Source of the DNA: Flagellimonas aquimarina
GTDB taxonomy: Bacteria; Bacteroidota; Bacteroidia; Flavobacteriales; Flavobacteriaceae
Direction: 5' to 3'
NCBI RefSeq assembly: GCF_003149745.1
Contig: NZ_QGEG01000001.1
Location: 1,302,001-1,366,000 of the forward strand
Length of the DNA: 64,000 nucleotides
A program made the position numbers and the translations under genes. This document shows positions 55,173 through 63,878 of this stretch, in pieces (the first letter of the stretch is position 1; every line of letters begins with the position of its first letter). Below the pieces are notes generated by a model that searched no databases, was not told the DNA's origin, and was given only the letters and a program-made list of their open reading frames with translations.

Positions 55173-55367
55173 GCCTTATTGGATTTGTCTTTTTATGACA
55201 AAAATCAATTATTGGATATATTGAGGGGCAACCAATTCTGGTTGGCAAATACTTGGCGATGTTGCTATAGGATATATAATTCTTTCCCTTCTTTTCTTGT
55301 ACACTAAATCCAGAAAGTGCCGGAACCATTATAGTTAGTGCTCATTTTAACTAAATAAGGTTTTAAA

Positions 55368-55751
55368 TTAGTTGCTCCTTCTCCGTACACCTGTATTGCT
55401 TCGCCCTCTATTGGAATTATTTTCTTCGTGATAGCGTCTAATATTATCCCCGTGATAGTCCCTTATCCGTTCATACCTAGATCTTCTCAGGTTATAGCTA
55501 CGGTAACGCGGCGGTAATACATTTCGTCTTACCCATATACCACCATCAAGATAAATGTAGGTTCTGGCCGACAAATCATAATAGATGCTGAATTCTGGAA
55601 AAAAGACATATCTAACGGTTTCTATTCTGTTCGGGTAAAACCAAGGGGGCGGCGGGTCTGACAATCTGTGCGATACAATAACAGGGCCGCAACTTTGTAA
55701 CAGTGCGGCTAATGCAAAAAATGCCACCGTGGATAAAATGAATTTTTTCAT
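55368..55751 (-). CDS. hypothetical lipoprotein, Pro/Arg/Tyr-rich
   Basis: About 127 residues with a signal peptide and lipobox (ALLQSC), a Pro-rich loop (DPPPPWFYP) and an Arg/Tyr-rich basic tail (YRSYNLRRSRYERIRDYH). No family recognised. An ATG lies at 55751, preceded by GTG at 55754. The operator at 55802-55813 controls it and, in the other direction, the AhpD-like gene. Confidence 0.65.
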   Translation of the reverse strand: MKKFILSTVAFFALAALLQSCGPVIVSHRLSDPPPPWFYPNRIETVRYVFFPEFSIYYDLSARTYIYLDGGIWVRRNVLPPRYRSYNLRRSRYERIRDYHGDNIRRYHEENNSNRGRSNTGVRRRSN

Positions 55752-55770
55752 CACAAATTATTTTATTGAA

Positions 55771-55813
55771 CAAAGTAATGGATTCGGCATCCCCAAGTAA
55801 ATGACCTATATCA
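55771..55813 (-). promoter_or_regulatory. minus-strand half of a bidirectional operator-controlled promoter
   Basis: Shared dyad TGACCTATATCA (55802-55813) lies 23 bp from minus-strand -7 box TTACTTTG (55771-55778, five of six). Confidence 0.75.
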
Positions 55814-55844
55814 TTCCATGGCGCTATGCTTTGGAATAGATTTA
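55802..55844 (+). promoter_or_regulatory. plus-strand half of a bidirectional operator-controlled promoter
   Basis: The same dyad TGACCTATATCA (55802-55813) lies 23 bp upstream of -7 box TAGATTTA (55837-55844, five of six), 33 nt before the AhpD-like gene if transcription starts near 55849. Confidence 0.78.
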
Positions 55845-55881
55845 TAACAAATAAGGTGTAAGAGGAATTTAAAGTGTTATT

Positions 55882-56235
55882 ATGATAAAAGATCATTCAA
55901 AACGGTATCATGAGTTAACTCGGTTGATGGAAGAACTCGGAAGCGCCATACCCGATACGATGGGAGCTTTTGGCAAGCTTCACAAATCTGGAATTGAAAC
56001 AGGAGCGCTCACCACAAAAATCAAAGAACTTATTGCTTTGGGCATTGCCATTACCGTAAGATGTGATGGTTGTATAGCCTTTCATGTACATGACGCCTTA
56101 CAATCTGGTGCCACCAATGAAGAAATCACAGAGACGATAGGCGTTGCGGTCCTTATGGGCGGTGGTCCTGCTGTTGTGTATGGTTGTGAGGCATTGGAAG
56201 CACTCCATCAATTTTCAGTTTTACAAAATGGCTAA
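55882..56235 (+). CDS. AhpD-like carboxymuconolactone decarboxylase family protein
   Basis: A 117-residue CMD/AhpD-fold protein with the redox CxxC motif CDGCIAFHVHDAL (near 54-66), as in alkylhydroperoxidase AhpD. It is likely a peroxidase or redox relay. It overlaps the ftsH ATG by 8 bp and is in an operator-controlled operon. Confidence 0.88.
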   Translation: MIKDHSKRYHELTRLMEELGSAIPDTMGAFGKLHKSGIETGALTTKIKELIALGIAITVRCDGCIAFHVHDALQSGATNEEITETIGVAVLMGGGPAVVYGCEALEALHQFSVLQNG

Positions 56236-58147
56236 AGAGACAAAAGAAACAGAGAGCAAAAGAACAAATGGGCGTATAAATCCATATTGGTTCTATTTGT
56301 TCTTTGTTTTCTTCATTTTTATCACCTATTTCTTCAACGCGTCCCAAAGCACAAAAGAAATTGGATGGTTAGAATTTGATGAGGCAATGCTTCGACAGGG
56401 CGATGTGGCCAAAATAATTGTCGTAAACAAAGAATTTGCCGAAATCTATATTAAAAAAGACCGCCTTAGTCTTGAGCGACACAAGGATTTAACATCGCGT
56501 GTCGGGTTTTCAGAACTTAGCCCGCACTACAAGATACAACTGGGTTCTGTTCAAAGTTTTGAGGATAAACTGACTAAAGCACAGGAAGGTTTTCTACCAG
56601 AAGACAAAATTGATGTGCGTTATGTTACACGAACTAGTTGGTCCAATATCCTTTCTTGGCTTTTTCCTATTTTTTTATTGGTTCTGTTTTGGATGTTTAT
56701 ACTTAGACGGATGGGGGGAGGACAGGGAGGAGGTGCCTCTCTTTTCAATTTCGGGAAATCTACAGCCAAACTCATGGGACAGGATTCTAAAAGTAAAACC
56801 ACCTTTGAAGATGTAGCTGGATTGAAAGAAGCCAAGATTGAAGTAATGGAGATCGTTGACTTTTTGAAAAATCCTGACCATTACACAAAGTTAGGAGCAA
56901 AAATTCCGAAAGGGGTCATGTTCGTGGGGCCACCGGGCACTGGAAAAACCTTAATGGCCAAAGCAGTGGCCGGAGAAGCCAAAGTTCCTTTTTTCTCACT
57001 GTCTGGATCAGAGTTTGTAGAAATGTTTGTGGGTGTAGGGGCATCAAGGGTCAGAGATCTTTTTAAAAAAGCAAAGGAAAAGGCACCCAGTATTATTTTT
57101 ATTGATGAAATAGATGCAGTGGGGCGTTCCAGAAATAAAGTCAACGTATTTCAGTCCAACGATGAAAGGGAAAACACTTTAAATCAGTTGTTGGCAGAAC
57201 TGGATGGGTTTGGAGAAAATACAGGAGTAATTGTTTTAGCGGCTACAAATAGGCCAGATGTGTTGGATAAGGCCTTACTGCGACCTGGTAGATTTGACCG
57301 TCACATTTATTTGGAACTGCCAAACAAAGAAGAAAGAAAGGAGATTTTTAAGGTTCATCTGCGTCCTATAAAAAAAGCGGATGACATTGAAATTGAACTC
57401 TTGGCCTCCTTAACTCCGGGATTCTCTGGAGCTGACATTGCCAATATTTGTAATGAAGCTGCATTGATAGCAGCACGAAAGAAAAAAGACTTGGTTGAAA
57501 AAGTGGATTTTATTGAGGCACGCGACCGTGTAGTGGGTGGTTTGGAAAGGAGAAGCAGGATTTTGTCATCAAAAGAAAAGAAAATTATTGCGTACCATGA
57601 GGCCGGTCACGCGGTTGCCAGTTGGTATTTAAAAAATGTAGATTCCCTCATGAAAGTATCCATAATCCCTAGAGGAAAGTCTTTAGGGGCAGCATGGTAT
57701 CTACCGGAAGAACACCAACTCATTACCAAGGCTCAATTTATGGATCAAATGTGTGCATTGTTGGGTGGTCGTGCAGCAGAAGATGTTGTCTACAATGAAA
57801 TATCCACAGGGGCTTTGGATGATTTGGAAAAAGTGACCAAACAAGCTTATGGAATGGTCGCTTATTATGGCCTAGATAAAGAAATAGGACCAATGAGCTT
57901 TTATGATTCAACGGGTCGGGACGAACGATTTTTAGGCAAGCCATATGGAGAAAATATGGCCAAACTTATAGATAAAGAGGTTCAAGATTTGATTTTTACC
58001 ATGTATGAAAAGACCAAAGGCCTACTGCGAGAACATCGTGCAGAATTGGAAAAACTTGCACAACTCTTGCTTGAAAAGGAAGTGGCCGAAAGGGAAGATT
58101 TAGAACGTATTATGGGAAAAAGGGACCAAGCTCCTCAATCTGTTTAA
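56228..58147 (+). CDS. ftsH: ATP-dependent zinc metalloprotease FtsH
   Basis: A 639-residue membrane AAA+ protease. Two N-terminal helices (about 20-37 and 139-158) flank a periplasmic domain; Walker A GPPGTGKT (near 234), Walker [10 protein letters not shown], the SRH region [16 protein letters not shown], and the zinc site HEAGH (near 458) are intact. The ATG at 56228 follows the AhpD-like stop by an 8-bp overlap; the longer open frame is not used. This copy is driven by an operator-controlled promoter, so it may be a second, stress-specific FtsH. Confidence 0.95.
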   Translation: MAKETKETESKRTNGRINPYWFYLFFVFFIFITYFFNASQSTKEIGWLEFDEAMLRQGDVAKIIVVNKEFAEIYIKKDRLSLERHKDLTSRVGFSELSPHYKIQLGSVQSFEDKLTKAQEGFLPEDKIDVRYVTRTSWSNILSWLFPIFLLVLFWMFILRRMGGGQGGGASLFNFGKSTAKLMGQDSKSKTTFEDVAGLKEAKIEVMEIVDFLKNPDHYTKLGAKIPKGVMFVGPPGTGKTLMAKAVAGEAKVPFFSLSGSEFVEMFVGVGASRVRDLFKKAKEKAPSIIFIDEIDAVGRSRNKVNVFQSNDERENTLNQLLAELDGFGENTGVIVLAATNRPDVLDKALLRPGRFDRHIYLELPNKEERKEIFKVHLRPIKKADDIEIELLASLTPGFSGADIANICNEAALIAARKKKDLVEKVDFIEARDRVVGGLERRSRILSSKEKKIIAYHEAGHAVASWYLKNVDSLMKVSIIPRGKSLGAAWYLPEEHQLITKAQFMDQMCALLGGRAAEDVVYNEISTGALDDLEKVTKQAYGMVAYYGLDKEIGPMSFYDSTGRDERFLGKPYGENMAKLIDKEVQDLIFTMYEKTKGLLREHRAELEKLAQLLLEKEVAEREDLERIMGKRDQAPQSV

Positions 58148-58269
58148 AATGCGATTCTTTTGTTGCGCCATATCTTGATTTACATCTAACAGTAAAAACA
58201 TAGTTGACTTTTGTAAATGATTTAACGCTTGTTCCTTTATACAAGTTACCTTTTGATTTTTGTTTTGTA

Positions 58270-59340
58270 CTATCCAAAATCGGCAATCTGTCTCAATCCA
58301 TTTTCATCGAGCAAGACCAACTTTTTTTTCACCCCAAGTCCAACAAGCCCCTGTCTTTTAAACTCAGAGAGAGCCCGTATTGCAGTTTCGGTTGCGGTTC
58401 CTATCATTCCGGCAAAGTCTTCCCTGGGAATATTTATGCCTTGGTGCATGGCATCCTCCATCATTCCTTTTTCAGAAAGCTCCAATAACACTTTTGCCGC
58501 ACGTTGTTTTACAGATGCAAATGCCATATCCATCAATTGTTCTTGAAGGTGGACCATATCATTTGAGATCAGGTCCAAAAACTTGTTGGATATCACTTTG
58601 TTTCCATAGACCAATTTTGTAAAATCCTCTTTTGGTATGCTCAACACTTCTGCATATTCAATAACGGAGGCCGTTTCTAAATAAGTGCCGCAATTATTTA
58701 GAATAGAAAGCTGTCCTACAAAATCTCCTTCTCCATAAATACCTGAGACCAGTTCTTTTCCACCTTCGGTGACCTTAAATACTTTTACATTGCCTTTTTG
58801 TATAAAATATAAATGGTTTGCCGTTTCTCCTTCCTGATATATTTCCTCTCTGTCTTGAAACTCCTGTAGCTCCCTGTTTTTTGATAAAAGCTCCATGCCA
58901 AGATACTCGGATGCTTCCTTAAAAAAAGTGTTGATTCCCATTGCATTTTTTGAGAATTTTTGCTTTAAAAAATCACTCTTTCTAAGCCGCATATCCAGTG
59001 CATCCAAAAGTTCCTTTTCTTCAAAAGGTTTAATAAGATAATCATCCGCACCGCAGGACATTCCCATTCTTACATCTTTTATATCACTTTTGGCCGTTAA
59101 AAAAACGAATGGTATGCTCGCTGTTATGCTATCTTGGCCCAGGGTTTCAAGAACAGTATATCCGTCTACTTCTGGCATCATTATATCACATAAAATAATG
59201 TCGGGTAAAAATTGCCGAGCTTTTTCAATGCCTATGGCACCATTCTTGGCAGTAGATACATTGTAATCTGCAAATTCAAGAATAGCCGCCGTGTTCTCAA
59301 GAACATCTTTGTTGTCTTCGATTAACAGTACTTTTCTCAT
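58270..59340 (-). CDS. response regulator with CRP/FNR-type output
   Basis: A 356-residue fusion of a CheY-like receiver (about 1-120, phospho-acceptor D52, conserved T82 and K104), a cyclic-nucleotide-type effector domain (about 150-265) and a Crp-type winged helix (about 275-350). The effector domain lacks the Arg-Ser pair that binds cAMP, so activation is likely by phosphorylation only. The recognition helix GTATETAIRAL keeps E318 and R322, equivalent to FNR Glu209 and Arg213 that read the TGA of the half-site; FNR Ser212 is replaced by Ile. It lies 64 bp downstream of the LOV kinase gene, its likely partner, and is the best candidate for the factor that binds the island's operators. Confidence 0.92.
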   Translation of the reverse strand: MRKVLLIEDNKDVLENTAAILEFADYNVSTAKNGAIGIEKARQFLPDIILCDIMMPEVDGYTVLETLGQDSITASIPFVFLTAKSDIKDVRMGMSCGADDYLIKPFEEKELLDALDMRLRKSDFLKQKFSKNAMGINTFFKEASEYLGMELLSKNRELQEFQDREEIYQEGETANHLYFIQKGNVKVFKVTEGGKELVSGIYGEGDFVGQLSILNNCGTYLETASVIEYAEVLSIPKEDFTKLVYGNKVISNKFLDLISNDMVHLQEQLMDMAFASVKQRAAKVLLELSEKGMMEDAMHQGINIPREDFAGMIGTATETAIRALSEFKRQGLVGLGVKKKLVLLDENGLRQIADFG

Positions 59341-59404
59341 CTTTTATATTTTGGTTATTGTCTTACATATTTTGGTTAGAGACATAGGTAGACATTTGAA
59401 TAGC

Positions 59405-61987
59405 CTATTCAGTTTCTGATTCATTGTTCCTTATTGCATTGGGGAAATCAACTCTGAAGGTGCTCCCTTGATTTTGTTCACTTTTAAAACTGATGGTACC
59501 GCCCAGAAGCTCTGTGTATTGTTTTACAATATGTAACCCTAGTCCAGTACCTTGAATATCTAAGCTGTTTTTAGCCCTAAAGAAACGTTGAAATAAATTT
59601 TTCTGTTCTTCTTTTGGTATACCAATCCCTTGGTCAATGACTTCTATATATACTGAATGTTTACCTTGAATTATTTTTAATATGATATGTTGATTTTCGT
59701 TTGAATATTTGACTGCATTGCCAAGTAAATTGCTAAGAATATGGCGCATTAGTTTTGGGTCTAGATAAACTTGGATTTCTGGGGTTTTATGAATTATTTC
59801 AAAAGTTTGTCCCGTCTTCTTGTTCATTTCAACCTCTGCCCACAGGAATTTTGAAAACCTTACTAGGTCGAACCGCTCCATGTGAGCTACAATGGCCCCT
59901 TCCTCAAGTTTGCTCAAAGAGAGGAAATCGTTAAGAATGACAACTAAATTTTGCACATTCGATTTGATTTGTTTGGTATGCCGCAAACGTATTTCTCCTT
60001 TATCAGGGGTGTTCTGCTTTTCAATTAAGGTGGCGGATGAGAGAATAATACTAAGAGGTGTTCTAAACTCATGGGAGGCCGTAGAAATAAAACGGGATTT
60101 TAATTCATTGAGCTCTTGCTCTTTCTTTAACGCCATTTGTATTTTATGCTCCGCTTTTTTCCTATCAGAAATGTCATTGAACACCATGAGAGCATGCGTT
60201 ATACCGTTACCGTTTCCTTGCAAAGGGGTGGTGTTTACAACAAAGCTCACTCCTCTATATTTCGTTTCAAAGCTTAAATGCTCTCCATTAAGGGTAGCAC
60301 TTATGTAATCTTTAAAAATGGCTTTCCGCCTTTTAGAAAAATTCTTGATATCATCTATATTAATTTTTTCAAAGTGTGTTTTTTGCTGTCTTACACGCTC
60401 CAATGCTGTGCCTTCCATATAAATGATTTCCATGGTATCATTCACCAAAAGGATAACCCCTTTGGGAAAGTTTTTGGCAATTGCCGAGAACAGTGCCTCA
60501 CTGGTCTTTGCCCTTTCTTCTGCTATTTTTGTTTCGTAAATCTGATCTGCGAGATTGGTATTGGATTCTTCCAGCTTCTTTACTGTTGCCCTAAGATCGG
60601 TGGTACGATTCTCAACTGTTTTTTCAAGCTTTTGCGTGTACGTTTCCAGTTGTCTCTGGCTGTGTTGTAAAGCTTCTCGTATGACATATTGTTCCAGAGC
60701 CAAACTTGCTAATTGTGTAGTATCTTTTATAAGGCCTTCTTCAATTACAGTGGGTACTTTGCTATTTTTTTGATAGACTGCCAAAACACCTAAAACTTCT
60801 CCTGAAGATGTGAGCAATGGATATGACCAGCAGGCTTTAAGGTTATGTTCTGCCAGATAGCTTTCGAAACCATGCCAAGAGGGGTCGGATAACATGTTTT
60901 CTACAATTACCTCTTGTTTTAAATGACCCGCGATACCACAAGAACATGATTTGGGACTCATTATGACCCCATTGAGCGCATCTCTGAAATCTTTAGGGAA
61001 GTTTGGTGCCGAAAGAACTCCTAGTTTACTTGAATCCTTATTGAATTTCCATATGGCAACAATGGAGTCTTGGATGTCCTCTTCTAAGATTTTAACGATG
61101 TTTAAAGCAATTTGGTTAAGTGAACTGTTTTTAATGATCATTTCTAAGACCAATCTTTTCCGGTCTTTTAACTTTTCTTCATTTTTCCGATCGGTTATGT
61201 CGTTTTGAACTGCGATAAAATGTGTTAATTCTTCTTTTTTGTTTCTTACAGGAGTAATGGCAAGCTCATTCCAAAAAAGCGAACCATCTTTTTTGTAATT
61301 ACGAAGGACGACCTTACAAGAACTTCCATTTTTTAAAGCATTTCTCATAACCTCAATACCTTCTTGATCTTTATCATCGCTTTGTAAGAAGTCACAATTT
61401 TTACCCATAACCTCTTGTTTTTTATAGCCTGTGATTGTTTCAAAGGCTTCATTCACATAGATAATAGGAAAACGGGTTACTTTGGCGTCTGCGATTATAA
61501 TGCCCTTACCTGCAGCATTCAAGGCTCTGTTCCTTGTCTTTAGAATGTCCTCGGCTTCTTTTTGACTGGTGATGTTTTCTATAAAACCTTCCAAGTGATT
61601 GAGTTTGCCGTCTTGATCAGGCACTCCAATACCATGTTCACTTACCCAGTGGACTTTGTTATTGGTACATATAACTCTATAGTTTAAATGAAACTGTTGT
61701 TTTGTTGCGAGTGCCTCTTGTATTTTATTCCATATTTCCTCCCTATCATCTTCATGGATTAGATCGCCCCAACTAATGCCGTTGGGGCCATAAAACTGAT
61801 CTGAGGTATAACCAGTAAGCTCATAACAGCCATTACTAATAAACTCCATGGTCCATTTTTTGTCATTGCGACATCTGTATACGATTCCTGGTAGATTGCC
61901 TACAAGTGTCCTGAGTTTTCTGTCACTTTCAAATAGGGTCTTGTTTCCATTTCCATTTTTCGATGTGTTTGAATCCGCACTGTTCAT
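59405..61987 (-). CDS. PAS-LOV-GAF-PAS sensor histidine kinase
   Basis: An 860-residue protein with no membrane helix, so cytoplasmic. Domains: PAS 1 (about 25-145), a LOV-type PAS (about 155-265), GAF (about 280-430), a coiled coil (430-500), PAS 3 (about 500-610), HisKA with H639 in STASHEFRTPLS, and HATPase with N, G1 (DQGIGIP) and G2 (GTGLGL) boxes. In the LOV domain GKNCDFLQ supplies C198, and N230, N240 and Q261 are in exact register (distances 32, 10 and 21) with phototropin Cys966, Asn998, Asn1008 and Gln1029, the FMN adduct and hydrogen-bond residues. Asp replaces the Arg of NCRFLQ, so the phosphate contact is weaker. Light sensing is inferred. It is expressed from its own operator-controlled promoter. 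Confidence 0.9.
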   Translation of the reverse strand: MNSADSNTSKNGNGNKTLFESDRKLRTLVGNLPGIVYRCRNDKKWTMEFISNGCYELTGYTSDQFYGPNGISWGDLIHEDDREEIWNKIQEALATKQQFHLNYRVICTNNKVHWVSEHGIGVPDQDGKLNHLEGFIENITSQKEAEDILKTRNRALNAAGKGIIIADAKVTRFPIIYVNEAFETITGYKKQEVMGKNCDFLQSDDKDQEGIEVMRNALKNGSSCKVVLRNYKKDGSLFWNELAITPVRNKKEELTHFIAVQNDITDRKNEEKLKDRKRLVLEMIIKNSSLNQIALNIVKILEEDIQDSIVAIWKFNKDSSKLGVLSAPNFPKDFRDALNGVIMSPKSCSCGIAGHLKQEVIVENMLSDPSWHGFESYLAEHNLKACWSYPLLTSSGEVLGVLAVYQKNSKVPTVIEEGLIKDTTQLASLALEQYVIREALQHSQRQLETYTQKLEKTVENRTTDLRATVKKLEESNTNLADQIYETKIAEERAKTSEALFSAIAKNFPKGVILLVNDTMEIIYMEGTALERVRQQKTHFEKINIDDIKNFSKRRKAIFKDYISATLNGEHLSFETKYRGVSFVVNTTPLQGNGNGITHALMVFNDISDRKKAEHKIQMALKKEQELNELKSRFISTASHEFRTPLSIILSSATLIEKQNTPDKGEIRLRHTKQIKSNVQNLVVILNDFLSLSKLEEGAIVAHMERFDLVRFSKFLWAEVEMNKKTGQTFEIIHKTPEIQVYLDPKLMRHILSNLLGNAVKYSNENQHIILKIIQGKHSVYIEVIDQGIGIPKEEQKNLFQRFFRAKNSLDIQGTGLGLHIVKQYTELLGGTISFKSEQNQGSTFRVDFPNAIRNNESETE

Positions 61988-62058
61988 TTTTATGGTTTTA
62001 GGTTATCTGGTATTTTTAAATCAAAATCAGTATTGCTGTAAGTAATATTGGTCGATTT

Positions 62059-62076
62059 AAATTGTGATCACAATTT
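62059..62076. promoter_or_regulatory. 18-bp perfect palindrome in the kinase leader
   Basis: AAATTGTGATCACAATTT lies in the 235-nt leader between the kinase promoter and ATG. It is unlike the island operators and could bind another regulator or fold as a hairpin. Confidence 0.5.
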
Positions 62077-62226
62077 GGTATGGTAGAAAATGAATCTGCA
62101 AATGTGATAATACCATTTCATGATCTTTTCAATCCTTGGGGGTCAAGAAAAGCTTACACTTTTGAAGTTTGGTTGGTATCTGTTGGAATACTTAATATAA
62201 TAAATTCCTAAAAAATTTATTACTCC

Positions 62227-62269
62227 CAAATATATGAGGTATTGTCCTAGACTAAACTGATTAATATCA
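62227..62269 (-). promoter_or_regulatory. operator-controlled promoter for the kinase-regulator operon (autoregulation)
   Basis: Dyad TGATTAATATCA (62258-62269) lies 23 bp upstream of minus-strand -7 box TATATTTG (62227-62234, six of six). The start would be near 62222, leaving a 235-nt leader. The dyad also sits inside an 8-bp inverted repeat GACTAAAC/GTTTAGTC (62250-62283). Confidence 0.8.
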
Positions 62270-62292
62270 ACTTTTGTTTAGTCCAACTCGAA

Positions 62293-62335
62293 TGATGAAG
62301 ATCATTCTGGGCGTTCATTCTGAAAGCTAACTTTG
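62293..62335 (+). promoter_or_regulatory. operator-controlled promoter for the YceI lipoprotein
   Basis: Dyad TGATGAAGATCA (62293-62304) lies 23 bp upstream of -7 box TAACTTTG (62328-62335, six of six). The start would be near 62340, 83 nt before the ATG. Confidence 0.82.
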
Positions 62336-62422
62336 AATAAGTCCGTAAACCTTGTTTTGTTATTGTAAGTAGTGTTCAATTGATGAAACACATTAATAAA
62401 TGGACAATTAAAAAAAGAAAAA

Positions 62423-63070
62423 ATGAAAGCACTCAAATTTTTAAGTGTGTTGCTAATGATTTTGACAATAAACTCATGTAACACAAGAGGTAAAAAAGAA
62501 GAAAAAACCAAAACCGGGGCTGAATTGACAGAAAAAAAAGGAGTCTACTCCATTGACACTGCAGGTGCCGTTTTACAATGGACAGCTTATAAATTTACGG
62601 ATAAAGTGGCCGTAAATGGCACTTTTGACAGTTTTGAGCTACATATTGAAAACAGGAATACCTCCTTAATAGAAGAACTTCTTCAAGGAGCTGTAATAAA
62701 TATCAATATCAATTCAGTTAATTCTGGCGAAACTATAAGAGATACAAAATTAAGGACCTATTTTTTTGATGTTTTTGGAACCGATACAATTAAGGGAGAA
62801 ATAAAAACTACACTTGAAAGCAAAGGAGAAATGATTTTGGAAATGAATGCGATTGCCAATCAGATTGGCTATACATATAAGATGAAAAATGATACTGTAT
62901 TCTTAAGTTCGGCTATTAATTTATCTCATTGGGAAGGCGAGGAAGCCATGATTTCACTCAACCAAGAATGTTACGAACTACATATGGGTGCGGATGGTAT
63001 TTCAAAATTGTGGCCAAATGTGGATATCACAATCAAGCTGCCTCTTGAAACAAGGCCGCATGCCGATTAA
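62423..63070 (+). CDS. YceI-domain lipoprotein
   Basis: A 215-residue lipoprotein (lipobox TINSC) with a YceI lipocalin-like domain (VLQWTAYKFTDKVAVNGTFDSFE), family members of which bind polyisoprenoid or quinone-like lipids. Single-gene unit with a perfect -7 box and island operator, divergent from the kinase gene. Confidence 0.82.
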   Translation: MKALKFLSVLLMILTINSCNTRGKKEEKTKTGAELTEKKGVYSIDTAGAVLQWTAYKFTDKVAVNGTFDSFELHIENRNTSLIEELLQGAVINININSVNSGETIRDTKLRTYFFDVFGTDTIKGEIKTTLESKGEMILEMNAIANQIGYTYKMKNDTVFLSSAINLSHWEGEEAMISLNQECYELHMGADGISKLWPNVDITIKLPLETRPHAD

Positions 63071-63330
63071 TTATTGGCTTAGATAAATAGAGTTATTCAA
63101 AATCGTAAGGATAAATACCAAATGTTTTCTCCAATGTGAAAGCAGCAAAGAAGCCTTTGAAAAGCTCACCAACCACAAATGAAAACCAAAAGAATTTCAA
63201 ATAATTTACAATATGATTAGATAGAAATGAAAAGCTGAACACCCTCTTGCTTAAACCTATTTAGTGTGAAACTATATTTAGATTCCTGGCAAGATGGTGT
63301 TTTTAAAAACTACTTTTTCAAAAGAGACTT

Positions 63331-63798
63331 TTAAGTGACTTGGATAACTTTAGGTTTTTGTTTTTTTGCTTCCTCTTTTTTGGCAAGATTAAAACTAAGG
63401 ATACCGTCTTCGTAATGCGCTTTGATTTCCTCTTCTTTTACACTTTCAGGAAGCTGTAGCGAACGATTGAATGAATCGTAGCTGAACTCTCTTCTGGTAT
63501 AGTTTTCTTCCTTTTCCTCTTCTGAACTTGATTTTTCCGCAGAAATATTGATGCACCCATCTTCAATGGTAACTTCAAAGTCTTTTTTGGCAAAGCCGGG
63601 GGCAGCTAATTCAATTTCAAAAGTATCATCGGTTTCTTTGATATTTAAAGCAGGTTCTACGGTTTTTCCATTCCAAAACCGACCTTTTGTAAAATCATCT
63701 CCCCAAAAGCGATTGTCGAAAAAATCATCCATATCAAAAAAATTGGGTCGGGCAAGACTTCCAAACGGTCTTCTTCTTCTAAATTTTACTAGTGACAT
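63331..63798 (-). CDS. Hsp20/alpha-crystallin small heat-shock protein
   Basis: A 155-residue Hsp20: an N-terminal region, an alpha-crystallin domain beginning near PALNIKETDDTFEIELAAPG, and a C-terminal IxI-type tail (KVIQV). It acts as a holdase for unfolding proteins. Its promoter, at 63836-63878, has the island operator. The 260-bp gap to the convergent YceI gene holds no gene, and nothing recognisable was seen there. Confidence 0.94.
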   Translation of the reverse strand: MSLVKFRRRRPFGSLARPNFFDMDDFFDNRFWGDDFTKGRFWNGKTVEPALNIKETDDTFEIELAAPGFAKKDFEVTIEDGCINISAEKSSSEEEKEENYTRREFSYDSFNRSLQLPESVKEEEIKAHYEDGILSFNLAKKEEAKKQKPKVIQVT

Positions 63799-63835
63799 AG
63801 TTCTTTGTTTTTAAGGTTAAACATTCTTGTACCCC

Positions 63836-63878
63836 CGAAATTAGTAACCTAGAAAGACCCTTCAAATGATGTGCGTCA
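63836..63878 (-). promoter_or_regulatory. operator-controlled promoter for Hsp20
   Basis: Dyad TGATGTGCGTCA (63867-63878) lies 23 bp upstream of minus-strand -7 box TAATTTCG (63836-63843, five of six). Confidence 0.68.

Noticed and set aside
60278..60670. Frames antisense to the histidine kinase gene
   Set aside because: Lie within a fully supported kinase and show no domain.
62041..62100. E. coli CRP-type site at the palindrome AAATTGTGATCACAATTT
   Set aside because: CRP needs six bases between TGTGA and TCACA; here there is no such spacer.
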